Below, piece after piece: positions 7,992 through 15,464 of a stretch of 15,484 nt of DNA; the stretch's first letter is position 1; the number at the start of each line of letters is the position of its first letter. The stretch covers positions 1-15,484 of the forward strand of contig JAICVH010000012.1 of assembly GCA_025935435.1 (NCBI GenBank). Reading direction: 5' to 3'. A program made the translations under genes and the position numbers. The notes beneath the pieces are model-generated. The model had not been told where the DNA came from. It did no database searches and saw only the letters and a program-made list of their open reading frames with translations. The DNA is from Burkholderiales bacterium. GTDB taxonomy: Bacteria; Pseudomonadota; Gammaproteobacteria; Burkholderiales; Casimicrobiaceae.

Positions 7992-10832
7992 TCACCGTGC
8001 GAGAACCATCTCGCCGGATTTGAGCGTTGCCGCGAACGCGTCCTCGATCAGCTGCTTCTGCTCGGCCTGGTGTTTCGCTGCGTAACCGACCGCCGGTGAC
8101 GCGGATACCGGCCGGCCCGCATAGAACAGCATCTTCTTCTCGTCGATGTCCGAGCGCAGGTAGAAATTCAACCGGTACCAGGCACCCTGGTTCTGCGGCT
8201 CTTCCTGGCACCACACGACTTCCTTCGCCTTCGCGTATCGTCCTACTTCGCGCTTGTACTCGTCGTGCGGGAACGGGTACTGCTGCTCGAGCCGGATGAC
8301 GGCGACGTCGTCGATGGCGTTTTGCCGACGGTAGGCAACGAGCTCGTAATAGACCTTGCCCGAGCACACGATGACGCGCCGCACCTTCTTCGCGTCCAGC
8401 TTGTCGACTTCGCCGATCACGTTGCGAAACGATCCGTTGGCGAGCTCGTCAAGCGTCGACACCGCCTCCTTGTGCCGCAGCAGGCTCTTCGGCGTCATGA
8501 CGATCAGCGGCTTGCGGAACTGCCGAATCATCTGGCGCCGCAGCAGATGGAAAATCTGCGCGGGCGTCGTCGGCACGGCGACCTGCATGTTGTGTTGCGC
8601 GCATAACTGCAGATAACGCTCGGGCCGCGCGGACGAGTGCTCGGGGCCCTGCCCCTCGTAACCATGCGGCAGGAACAGCACCAGATCACAGACGCGGCCC
8701 CATTTCACTTCGCCGGCGCTGATGAACTGGTCGATGACGACCTGTGCGCCGTTGGCGAAGTCACCGAACTGCGCTTCCCAGATCACGAGCTGATTCGGCT
8801 CCGACGTCGTGTAGCCGTATTCGAATGCGAGCACGGCGTTTTCGGTCAGCACGGAGTCGATGATCTCGAAATCGGGCTGGCCGTCCCGCAGATGCGAGAG
8901 CGGCGCCCAGCTGCCCGAATCCCATTTCTCGCGATTCTGGTCGTGCAGCACGGCGTGCCGGTGCGAGAACGTGCCGCGGCCGACGTCTTCGCCGGAGATA
9001 CGAACACCATAGTTCTGGTCGAGCAGCGACGCGTACGCGAGGATCTCGCCCATCCCCCAGTCGATCGGCTGCTTGCCTTCGACCATCGCGCGCCGGTCGG
9101 CCATGATCTTCTCGACGCGCGGATGCAGCTTAAAATCGGCGGGTACCGTCGTGGCACGCACGCCGAGCTCCTTGAGCCGCTGCATCGGCACCGTCGTATC
9201 GGCGACATCGGCCCAGTGCCGGTTCTTGTACGGCGACCAGTCGACGATGAACGGCGGCTTGTAGTTCGACAGCACCGTCGTGTTCGTATGCAGGCCCTTG
9301 TCCATGGCGGCGCGGTACGTCGCGATCATCGCGTCCGCATCGTCGGCGGCGATCACGCCATCGGCGAGCAGGCGATCCGCGTACAGCTTGCGCGCTCCGG
9401 GATGCTGATTGATCTTCTTGTACATCAGCGGCTGGGTGATCATCGGCTCGTCGGCCTCGTTGTGCCCGAGGCGACGGAAACACACGAGATCGATGAACAC
9501 GTCCTTGTGGAATTTCTGCCGGTAATCGAACGCGAGCTCGATTGCGAGCAGACACGCTTCCGGATCGTCGCCGTTGACGTGGAAGATCGGCGCTTCGACC
9601 ATCTTCGCGACGTCGGTGCAGTAAAGCGTGCCGCGAACGTCGCGCGGATCCGACGTCGTGAAGCCGATCTGGTTGTTGATGACGATGTGGATGGTCCCGC
9701 CGGTGTAGTAGCCGCGCGTCTGCGCCATGTTCAGGCATTCCTGCACGACGCCCTGGCCGGCGATCGCGGCATCGCCGTGCAGCAGCACCGGCAACACCTG
9801 GTCGCCACGTGCATCGCCACGGCGGTGCTGGCGTGCCCGCACGCTGCCCTCGACGACCGGATTGACGATCTCGAGATGCGACGGGTTGAACGCAAGCGTC
9901 ACGTGCACAGGACCGCCGGGCGTCGAAATGTCCGACGAAAAGCCCTGGTGGTACTTGACGTCGCCGGCCGGCAGCTCCTGCGGCACCTTGCCTTCGAACT
10001 CGGAAAAGAGATCACTCGGCATCTTGCCGAGCGTGTTGACGAGCACGTTCAGGCGGCCTCGATGCGCCATGCCGAGCACCAGCTCCTGTACGCCGGCATT
10101 ACCCGCGCGCTGGATCAGCGCGTCGAGCATCGGGATCATCGCGTCGCCGCCTTCGCCGGAGAAGCGCTTCTGGCCGACGTACTTCGTGTGCAGATAGCGC
10201 TCGAGCGTTTCGGCCGCCGTAAGCCGCTCGAGGATGTGCCTGCGCTCCTCCGGGCTGTAGTTCGGGCGCGAGCGGATCGGCTCGAGCCGCTCCTGTACGA
10301 AGCGCTTGGTCGGCGTATCCGAGATGTACATGTACTCGGCGCCGAAGGTGCCCGTATACGTCTCCTGCAGCGCGCCGATGATGTCGCGCAACCGCATCCG
10401 CGCTGGCCCGGCCTTGAACGACCCGACATCGAACAGCGTGTCGAGATCGCTGTCGCTGAAGCCGTACGTGCGCAGATCGAGATCCGGAATGTAAGCCGGA
10501 TCCTGTCGCTTCAGCGGATCGAGATCCGCGTGGAACATGCCGAGCGTGCGGAACTTGCTGATCAGGCGCAGCACGAGCACCTGCTTGTGCATCGTCGTCT
10601 CGTCGACCATCGCGCCCGCCACGCGACGGTTGCGCGCCAGTTCGCGAAACGATTCGACGACGCCCGCGTGCGGCACATCCGGCGCATCGCCGCGAAGCTC
10701 GTCGAAGTAGCTCCGCCATTCGGGCGACACGCGCTCGGGATCGGTGAGATACGACTCGTAGAGCTCCTCGATGAACGGCGCGTTGCTGCCGAAGAGCGTG
10801 CTGGTCGACTCGAATTCCTTCATTGAACCCAT
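7992..10832 (-). CDS. sucA: 2-oxoglutarate dehydrogenase E1 component
   Basis: This thiamine-diphosphate enzyme decarboxylates 2-oxoglutarate and succinylates the E2 lipoyl group, the committed step of the complex. From the ATG at 10832 the protein is 946 residues, normal for the family. The N-terminal segment has the E2-binding style seen in OdhA proteins (LFGSNAPFIEELYESYL). Family motifs include KRFSGEGGD (222-230), GMAHRGRLN (254-262), the ThDP/Mg motif HGDAAIAGQG (352-361), INNQIGFTTSDP, FRRLGHNEADEP, SGEDVGRGTFSHRH (about 613-626) and LPHGYEGQGPEHSSAR (about 721-736). The frame stays open to a TTG at 10862, but GAGG seven bases before the ATG at 10832 favours the shorter form; a third option is ATG at 10823. 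gltA ends 57 nt upstream, and a small GC hairpin lies in that gap. sucB follows after 106 nt. No missing motif was seen. Confidence 0.96.
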   Translation of the reverse strand: MGSMKEFESTSTLFGSNAPFIEELYESYLTDPERVSPEWRSYFDELRGDAPDVPHAGVVESFRELARNRRVAGAMVDETTMHKQVLVLRLISKFRTLGMFHADLDPLKRQDPAYIPDLDLRTYGFSDSDLDTLFDVGSFKAGPARMRLRDIIGALQETYTGTFGAEYMYISDTPTKRFVQERLEPIRSRPNYSPEERRHILERLTAAETLERYLHTKYVGQKRFSGEGGDAMIPMLDALIQRAGNAGVQELVLGMAHRGRLNVLVNTLGKMPSDLFSEFEGKVPQELPAGDVKYHQGFSSDISTPGGPVHVTLAFNPSHLEIVNPVVEGSVRARQHRRGDARGDQVLPVLLHGDAAIAGQGVVQECLNMAQTRGYYTGGTIHIVINNQIGFTTSDPRDVRGTLYCTDVAKMVEAPIFHVNGDDPEACLLAIELAFDYRQKFHKDVFIDLVCFRRLGHNEADEPMITQPLMYKKINQHPGARKLYADRLLADGVIAADDADAMIATYRAAMDKGLHTNTTVLSNYKPPFIVDWSPYKNRHWADVADTTVPMQRLKELGVRATTVPADFKLHPRVEKIMADRRAMVEGKQPIDWGMGEILAYASLLDQNYGVRISGEDVGRGTFSHRHAVLHDQNREKWDSGSWAPLSHLRDGQPDFEIIDSVLTENAVLAFEYGYTTSEPNQLVIWEAQFGDFANGAQVVIDQFISAGEVKWGRVCDLVLFLPHGYEGQGPEHSSARPERYLQLCAQHNMQVAVPTTPAQIFHLLRRQMIRQFRKPLIVMTPKSLLRHKEAVSTLDELANGSFRNVIGEVDKLDAKKVRRVIVCSGKVYYELVAYRRQNAIDDVAVIRLEQQYPFPHDEYKREVGRYAKAKEVVWCQEEPQNQGAWYRLNFYLRSDIDEKKMLFYAGRPVSASPAVGYAAKHQAEQKQLIEDAFAATLKSGEMVLAR

Positions 10833-10839
10833 ACGAACG

Positions 10840-10843
10840 CCTC
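10840..10843 (-). promoter_or_regulatory. Ribosome binding site deciding the sucA start
   Basis: GAGG on the minus strand sits seven bases before the ATG at 10832. It favours this start over the in-frame TTG at 10862 and the ATG at 10823, neither of which has a comparable site. Confidence 0.6.
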
Positions 10844-10865
10844 GACAAGGACTGCGATGCAAACC

Positions 10866-10879
10866 CGGGCAGTGGCCCG
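10866..10879 (-). other. Small GC-rich hairpin in the gltA-sucA spacer
   Basis: The minus strand can pair CGGGC with GCCCG (5 bp) around a four-base CACT loop, beginning about ten bases after the gltA stop codon. Only three T residues follow, so it does not look like a complete intrinsic terminator. It could slow polymerase, protect the gltA message end or mark an RNA processing site, or it could be chance in GC-rich DNA. Confidence 0.35.
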
Positions 10880-10889
10880 TACCTGCGGT

Positions 10890-12194
10890 TTAACGTTCGG
10901 CAATCGGCTTGACGCTCCTGCGGCCCGCGCCGGTAAAGAGCTGTCGCGGCCGGCCGATCTTGTATTCCGGATCGGACACCATCTCGTTCAACTGGGCGAT
11001 CCAGCCGACGGTGCGCGCGAGCGCGAAGATCGCCGTGAACAGCTGCACCGGAATGCCGATCGCCTTCTGCACGATGCCCGAATAGAAATCGACGTTCGGA
11101 TACAGCTTGCGCTGGACGAAGTATTCGTCCTCGAGCGCGATCTTCTCGAGCGCCATCGCGAGCTTGAACAGCGGATCGTCGCCGAGACCGAGCTCGCCCA
11201 GCACTTCGTAGCAGGTTTCGCGCATCAGCTTGGCGCGCGGATCGTAGTTCTTGTAGACCCGATGACCGAAACCCATCAGCCGCACGTTGGAGTTCTTGTC
11301 CTTGGCCCGGGTGATGAAGTCGCCGATCTTCGCGACGCCGCCGTGCGCCTGGATGTCGTACAGCATGTTGAGCGCGGCCTCGTTGGCGCCGCCGTGAGCC
11401 GGTCCCCACAGGCAGGCGACACCCGCGGCGATCGCCGCGAACGGATTCGTTCCCGACGACGCGCACAGGCGCACCGTCGACGTCGACGCATTCTGCTCGT
11501 GGTCCGCATGCAGGATGAAGATACGGTCGAGTGCGCGTACGAGCACGTCGTTGACGTGATAATCCGCGCACGGCGTCGCAAACATCATGCGCATGAAGTT
11601 CGCCGCGTACGACAGCTCGTTGCGCGGGTACATGTACGGCTGGCCGGATGAATACTTGTACGCCATCGCGATCAGCGTCGGCATCTTGGCGATCAGGCGA
11701 ATCGCCGAGATGTCGCGCTGGTGCGCGTCATTCAGGTTGATCGAGTCCGGATAGAACGCGCTCATCGCGCCCACCAATCCGGTCAGCACGGCCATCGGGT
11801 GCGCGTCGCGACGAAAGCCGCGCATGAAGAACTGCATCTGCTCGTTGACCATCGTATGCGTGGTCACGCGGCTCACGAAGTCTTCCTTCTGCGCGGGGTC
11901 AGGCAATTCCCCGTACAGCAGCAGGTAGCACGTCTCCATGTAATCGCAGCGGACGGCCAGCTCCTCGATCGGATAGCCGCGATAGAGCAGCTCGCCTTTG
12001 TCGCCGTCGATGTACGTGATCGCCGAACTGCACGCCGCCGTCGACATGAAGCCGGGGTCGTACGTGAACTTGCCGGTCTTCGAGTAGAGCGTGCGGATGT
12101 CGATCACGTCCGGTCCGAGCGTTCCGGACAGCACCGGAAACGTGACGGAAGGCGCACCATCGGAAAAGTGAAGCGAGGCTGTGCGGTCGGTCAT
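10890..12194 (-). CDS. gltA: Citrate synthase (type II)
   Basis: This enzyme condenses oxaloacetate and acetyl-CoA to citrate, the entry step of the TCA cycle. The protein is 434 residues, the usual size of the Gram-negative hexameric type. Catalytic and substrate residues are visible in HADHEQNASTSTVR (His229, His232), GPAHGGANEA (His267), GFGHRVYKNYDPRAK (His311) and YPNVDFYSG (Asp369). The N-terminal beta domain starting near SVTFPVLSGTLGPDVIDIR is the feature of NADH-sensitive type II enzymes. Cys209 in FATPC aligns with a cysteine near the NADH site in the E. coli enzyme, so NADH inhibition is plausible but not shown. Methylcitrate synthase is unlikely, as PrpC proteins are shorter and lack this N-terminal region. 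GAGGGA lies six bases before the ATG. It lies 57 nt after sdhE and 57 nt before sucA, and it ends in TAA. Confidence 0.97.
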   Translation of the reverse strand: MTDRTASLHFSDGAPSVTFPVLSGTLGPDVIDIRTLYSKTGKFTYDPGFMSTAACSSAITYIDGDKGELLYRGYPIEELAVRCDYMETCYLLLYGELPDPAQKEDFVSRVTTHTMVNEQMQFFMRGFRRDAHPMAVLTGLVGAMSAFYPDSINLNDAHQRDISAIRLIAKMPTLIAMAYKYSSGQPYMYPRNELSYAANFMRMMFATPCADYHVNDVLVRALDRIFILHADHEQNASTSTVRLCASSGTNPFAAIAAGVACLWGPAHGGANEAALNMLYDIQAHGGVAKIGDFITRAKDKNSNVRLMGFGHRVYKNYDPRAKLMRETCYEVLGELGLGDDPLFKLAMALEKIALEDEYFVQRKLYPNVDFYSGIVQKAIGIPVQLFTAIFALARTVGWIAQLNEMVSDPEYKIGRPRQLFTGAGRRSVKPIAER

Positions 12195-12200
12195 CGAGCG

Positions 12201-12206
12201 TCCCTC
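12201..12206 (-). promoter_or_regulatory. Ribosome binding site of gltA
   Basis: GAGGGA on the minus strand is spaced six bases from the ATG at 12194, supporting the gltA start. Confidence 0.65.
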
Positions 12207-12251
12207 GAGGCAAGTTCGGGCGCCGGGCCAGTGCGATTCCCGGGCCTTGGT

Positions 12252-12530
12252 TCAGTCATCGTGATCGCCTGTCACTTCCACGGCGTCGGTGGAGCGAACG
12301 CGCGCGACGAACGACGCCAACGTCGCGGGCGGTTGTACCCGGCCGGCAATTACGTCCCACAGCGCGTTATCCGTCATATCGAGCAACGCATCGAGTTTTT
12401 CAACGTCGTCCTCGGTCAGCGCGCCGCCGTGCACGTCGAGGAATCGTGCAAGCACGAGGTCGTTTTCGAGCATGCCGCGTCGACACCGCCAGCGGATGCG
12501 CGCAAGCCGCCGATCATCCATTGGCGTCAC
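12252..12530 (-). CDS. sdhE: FAD assembly factor SdhE (CptB/YgfY family)
   Basis: This small cytoplasmic protein of 92 residues promotes covalent attachment of FAD to the flavoprotein SdhA. The family hallmark RGxxE appears as RRGMLENDLVL, preceded by the basic stretch LARIRWRC, and the acidic, helical remainder (LTEDDVEKLDALLDMTDNALWDVIAG) matches the compact five-helix fold. It lies between sdhB and gltA, which ties it to complex II assembly. I placed the start at GTG 12530 because GGAGG lies seven bases upstream; the in-frame ATG at 12521 would give 89 residues and lacks a site. sdhB ends 120 nt upstream across a palindrome-bearing spacer, so it may be separately processed or regulated. 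Confidence 0.93.
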   Translation of the reverse strand: MTPMDDRRLARIRWRCRRGMLENDLVLARFLDVHGGALTEDDVEKLDALLDMTDNALWDVIAGRVQPPATLASFVARVRSTDAVEVTGDHDD

Positions 12531-12537
12531 GCGTTCG

Positions 12538-12542
12538 CCTCC
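12538..12542 (-). promoter_or_regulatory. Ribosome binding site favouring the GTG start of sdhE
   Basis: GGAGG on the minus strand is followed by seven bases and then GTG (12530). The spacing to the alternative ATG at 12521 would be 16 bases, which is too long. Confidence 0.72.
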
Positions 12543-12575
12543 GCTCGATCCGGATTCCGTTGCTCGATCCCGGAT
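12543..12575. repeat. Two near-identical direct copies of GCTCGATCC(C)GGAT
   Basis: On the plus strand GCTCGATCCGGAT (12543-12555) is followed by GCTCGATCCCGGAT (12562-12575), starts 19 bases apart and differing by one inserted C. The second copy forms the left half of the 18 bp palindrome. This may be a decayed short tandem repeat or part of a dispersed intergenic repeat family. Confidence 0.6.
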
Positions 12576-12583
12576 CCGGGATC
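12566..12583. repeat. 18 bp perfect palindrome in the sdhB-sdhE spacer
   Basis: The sequence GATCCCGGATCCGGGATC equals its own reverse complement; symmetry stops at the next base on each side. In RNA it could fold as a 7 bp stem with a GATC loop. No T-run follows on the minus strand, so it is not a classic terminator. Possible roles are a dimeric-protein operator, an mRNA-stabilising hairpin between sdhB and sdhE, or a member of a repeat family; none is shown. Confidence 0.75.
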
Positions 12584-12650
12584 CTCCGTCCCTGGTCCTC
12601 GTCGCTGATCGTCGATTTCGATTCGCGGTCCCCGATCTTCGACCTTCCGG

Positions 12651-13346
12651 TCACACCGTTCGCTTCACCAGCAGATCCTTGATGCTCTCGATTGCGGCCG
12701 TCGGATTCAGGTTCTTCGGGCACACATCGACGCAATTCATGATCGTATGGCACCGGAACAGCCGGTACGGATCCTCGACGTTATCGAGGCGCTGGTCGAG
12801 ATCGCGATCGCGGCTGTCGGCCATGAACCGGTACGCCTGCAGCAGCCCCGCCGGGCCCACGAACTTGTCGGGATTCCACCAGAACGACGGGCACGACGTC
12901 GAGCAGCACGCGCACAGGATGCATTCGTAGAGGCCGTCGAGCGCCTCGCGTTCCTTCGGCGACTGCAACCGCTCGCGCTCGGGTGGCGGTGTTTCGTTGA
13001 CGAGATACGGCTTGATCGAGTGGTACTGCTTGAAGAACTGGCTCATGTCGACGATGAGGTCACGGATCACCGGCAGGCCGGGCAATGGACGCAACTCGAC
13101 CGGTTCCTTCAGCGTCTTCAGATTGGTGATGCACGCGAGGCCGTTCTTTCCGTTGATGTTCATCCCGTCGGATCCGCAGACGCCTTCGCGGCAGCTGCGG
13201 CGAAACGACAGCGTGTCGTCGACGGTCTTCAGCCGGATCAGCGCATCGAGCAGCATGCGGTCGTGCGGATCGAGCGCGATGTCGTATTCCTGCAGACGCG
13301 GCTTCGCGTCCTGGTCCGGGTCGTAGCGGAAGATGCGGAATTTCAT
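12651..13346 (-). CDS. sdhB: Succinate dehydrogenase iron-sulfur subunit
   Basis: This 231-residue subunit carries electrons from the SdhA flavin to quinone at the membrane face. The N-terminal ferredoxin domain holds the [2Fe-2S] ligands Cys52, Cys57, Asp60 and Cys72 (SCREGVCGSDG...LAC); the Asp in place of a third Cys is also found in E. coli. The C-terminal domain has CILCACCSTSC and CHTIMNCVDVCP, giving Cys142, Cys145, Cys148 and Cys209 for [4Fe-4S] and Cys152, Cys199 and Cys205 for [3Fe-4S]. The quinone-site tryptophan pair in SFWWN and His200 are present. Its ATG lies 4 nt after the sdhA stop, implying translational coupling. The length is normal and all clusters are intact. Confidence 0.97.
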   Translation of the reverse strand: MKFRIFRYDPDQDAKPRLQEYDIALDPHDRMLLDALIRLKTVDDTLSFRRSCREGVCGSDGMNINGKNGLACITNLKTLKEPVELRPLPGLPVIRDLIVDMSQFFKQYHSIKPYLVNETPPPERERLQSPKEREALDGLYECILCACCSTSCPSFWWNPDKFVGPAGLLQAYRFMADSRDRDLDQRLDNVEDPYRLFRCHTIMNCVDVCPKNLNPTAAIESIKDLLVKRTV

Positions 13347-13350
13347 GGGG

Positions 13351-15114
13351 TCAGTACGTGCGCGCCTTGGGTGGAAAAGCTTCGACGGACAGCGGTTTCA
13401 GCGTCACGGGCTTGTAATCGAGCCGGTTGGCGTCGCGATACCACAACGTGTGTTTCAGCCAGTTCGCGTCGTCCCGCTCGGGGTAGTCGCTGCGCGCCTG
13501 AGCGCCGCGCGATTCGCGGCGCGCTTCGGCCGAAACGATCGTCGCTTTCGCGACCTCGATCAGATTGTCGAGTTCGAGCGCCTCGACGCGTGCGGTGTTG
13601 AACGTGCGACTCCTGTCGCCGATCGCCGTGCGTTCGACACGTCGCGCAAGCTCCGTCACTTTCTGCACGCCTTCGGCGAGCAGAGCCTGATTGCGGAACA
13701 CCCCGCAGTGCGCCTGCATCGTCTTGCGCAGGTCGCCGCCAACCTCGGCCACGCTTTCGCCCGACGCGGCGGAGTCCAGGCGCGCGAGTCGCGCGAGCGA
13801 CGCGTCACCGGTATCGGCCGGCAACGGCTTGTGCGTGAGTGCAGGCAGGTTGCGGCTCACGATGAAATCGCCGGCTGCGCGACCGAAAACGAGCAGATCC
13901 AGCAACGAGTTCGTGCCGAGCCGATTGGCACCGTGCACCGACACACATGCGCATTCGCCGACTGCGTAGAGGCCGTCGATCACGGTATTCGGGTTCCCGT
14001 TCTTCGGCGCGACCACCTGTCCGTGGATGTTCGTCGGGACGCCACCCATCATGTAGTGAATCGTCGGCACGACCGGAATCGGTTCCTTGATCGGATCGAC
14101 GTTCGCGAACTTGATGGCGATTTCGCGGATTGACGGCAAGCGCTTGGTAATGACTTCGGGTCCGAGATGATCGAGCTTCAGCAGCACGTAATCCTTGTGC
14201 GGACCACAGCCGCGTCCTTCCTTGATCTCCTGGTCCATCGACCGGCTGACGATGTCGCGTGACGCGAGGTCCTTCAGGTTCGGCGCGTAGCGCTCCATGA
14301 ACCGCTCGCCGTTCGAGTTCAGCAGGATGCCGCCCTCGCCGCGGACGCCTTCGGTGATGAGCACGCCCGCGCCGGCGACGCCAGTGGGATGGAATTGCCA
14401 GAATTCCATGTCTTCGAGCGGCACGCCGGCGCGCGCCGCCATGCCCAGGCCATCGCCGGTATTGATGAATGCATTCGTCGACGCGGCGAAAATCCGCCCC
14501 GCGCCACCGGTCGCGAGCACCGTGACCTTGCCTTCCAGCGCCATGATGCTGCCGGTTTCCATTTCGAGCGCCGTCACGCCGAGCACGTCGCCGTCCTGGT
14601 CGCGGATCAGGTCGAGCGCCATCCATTCGACGAAGAATTGCGTGCGAGCGCGCACGTTGCGCTGATAGAGCGTATGCAGCATCGAGTGCCCGGTGCGGTC
14701 CGCGGACGCGCATGCGCGCCGCACCGACTTCTCGCCGAAGTTCATCGAATGCCCGCCGAACGGCCGCTGATAGATCGTGCCGTCCGGGTTGCGGTCGAAC
14801 GGCATGCCGAAGTGCTCGAGTTCGAAGACGACCTGCGGCGCCATTCGGCACATGTACTCGATCGCATCCTGGTCGCCGAGCCAGTCGGAGCCCTTGATCG
14901 TGTCGTACATGTGCCAGAGCCAGCTGTCCTCGGACATGTTGCCGAGTGACGCGCCGATGCCCCCTTGCGCAGCGACCGTATGCGAGCGCGTCGGAAACAC
15001 CTTCGAGAGCACCGCGACCGACAAGCCGGCCTCGGCGAGCTGCAGCGACGCACGCATCCCTGCGCCGCCGGCGCCGACGATCAATGCATCGAAGCGGCGC
15101 GTGGGAAGTTTCAT
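13351..15114 (-). CDS. sdhA: Succinate dehydrogenase flavoprotein subunit
   Basis: This 587-residue catalytic subunit of complex II oxidises succinate to fumarate with covalently bound FAD. The FAD-binding motif is DALIVGAGGAGM (9-20). His45 in RSHTVAAQGG is the expected covalent FAD attachment residue. Active-site residues are His242 in FHPTG, Arg286 in LASRDIVS (the proton-transfer arginine), His353 in TIHYMMGG, and the HGANRLGTNSLLDLLVFGR segment (394-412). The C-terminus ends in WLKHTLWYRD and the PPKARTY tail common to proteobacterial SdhA. The frame is open further upstream to 15315, but that part overlaps sdhD; ATG at 15114 overlaps the sdhD stop as ATGA and gives the standard length. 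FAD attachment probably depends on SdhE encoded downstream. Confidence 0.97.
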   Translation of the reverse strand: MKLPTRRFDALIVGAGGAGMRASLQLAEAGLSVAVLSKVFPTRSHTVAAQGGIGASLGNMSEDSWLWHMYDTIKGSDWLGDQDAIEYMCRMAPQVVFELEHFGMPFDRNPDGTIYQRPFGGHSMNFGEKSVRRACASADRTGHSMLHTLYQRNVRARTQFFVEWMALDLIRDQDGDVLGVTALEMETGSIMALEGKVTVLATGGAGRIFAASTNAFINTGDGLGMAARAGVPLEDMEFWQFHPTGVAGAGVLITEGVRGEGGILLNSNGERFMERYAPNLKDLASRDIVSRSMDQEIKEGRGCGPHKDYVLLKLDHLGPEVITKRLPSIREIAIKFANVDPIKEPIPVVPTIHYMMGGVPTNIHGQVVAPKNGNPNTVIDGLYAVGECACVSVHGANRLGTNSLLDLLVFGRAAGDFIVSRNLPALTHKPLPADTGDASLARLARLDSAASGESVAEVGGDLRKTMQAHCGVFRNQALLAEGVQKVTELARRVERTAIGDRSRTFNTARVEALELDNLIEVAKATIVSAEARRESRGAQARSDYPERDDANWLKHTLWYRDANRLDYKPVTLKPLSVEAFPPKARTY

Positions 15115-15464
15115 CCCCACAGCACCTGGACCGTCCATCCCGCATACGCGATCAGCACGCAGATGACCACGATCTGCAGCGTCAGGCGCACGCTGGTCGG
15201 CTTCGCATAGTCCATCAGAATGTTGCGCACGCCGACCCATGCGTGGACGAACAACGCCACCATGAACAGGAACGTGGCGATGCGAAACGCGTTGTCGGCG
15301 AAAAGCGCGCGCCACGTCGCGTAGTCAACTCCGCCGTGCCACAGCACGATGCCGAGGAGCAACGCCGTGTACAGCGTCATCACGACGGCAGTCACGCGCT
15401 GCGACAGCCAGTCGCGCAGGCCGTTATGCGCACCGACCGGAAGCTTGTCGACGCCGCCTACCAC
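15111..15464 (-). CDS. sdhD: Succinate dehydrogenase membrane anchor subunit (cytochrome b556 part)
   Basis: This 117-residue hydrophobic protein, with SdhC, anchors complex II in the inner membrane and helps bind heme b and quinone. Three membrane helices are predicted by eye at about 24-42, 58-82 and 92-113. GAHNGLRDWLSQRVTA at the N-terminus is typical of betaproteobacterial SdhD. His74 in FVHAWVGVRNILMDY is the expected heme ligand, and Asp85-Tyr86 match the quinone-site pair known in E. coli SdhD. The stop overlaps the sdhA ATG by four bases. I placed the start at GTG 15464, which overlaps the presumed sdhC stop by seven bases (GTGGTAG). The nearest SD-like element is only two bases before it, so the true start could lie slightly upstream, outside the window. 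Confidence 0.9.
   Translation of the reverse strand: MVGGVDKLPVGAHNGLRDWLSQRVTAVVMTLYTALLLGIVLWHGGVDYATWRALFADNAFRIATFLFMVALFVHAWVGVRNILMDYAKPTSVRLTLQIVVICVLIAYAGWTVQVLWG

Larger units (their letters stand above)
12531..12650. other. Repeat-bearing spacer between sdhB and sdhE
   Basis: These 120 nt form the longest spacer in the window, where the neighbouring sdh genes are separated by 4 nt or overlap. It is rich in GATC, GATCC and CGATT steps and holds one perfect 18 bp palindrome and a pair of near-identical direct copies. No open reading frame with a ribosome site, no promoter pair and no T-run terminator were found in it. Confidence 0.6.

Noticed and set aside
8637..10826. Long plus-strand open frame (729 codons) opposite sucA
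   Set aside because: Same artefact: the minus-strand reading has every OGDH E1 motif, and the plus-strand product shows no domain or plausible ribosome site.
10833..10862. N-terminal extension of sucA from TTG at 10862
   Set aside because: The extra ten residues (MHRSPCRGVR) do not look like the family N-terminus, and GAGG is correctly spaced for the ATG at 10832.
12566..12583. Palindrome as a rho-independent terminator after sdhB
   Set aside because: No T-run follows on the minus strand, and sdhE and gltA continue in the same direction.
12651..13346. Aspartate in place of a cysteine ligand in the SdhB [2Fe-2S] motif
   Set aside because: Asp at this position is normal in SdhB of E. coli and many relatives, so it is not a defect.
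15115..15315. Upstream extension of sdhA to 15315
   Set aside because: It would overlap most of sdhD in another frame and add low-complexity Arg-rich sequence before the conserved FAD-binding N-terminus.
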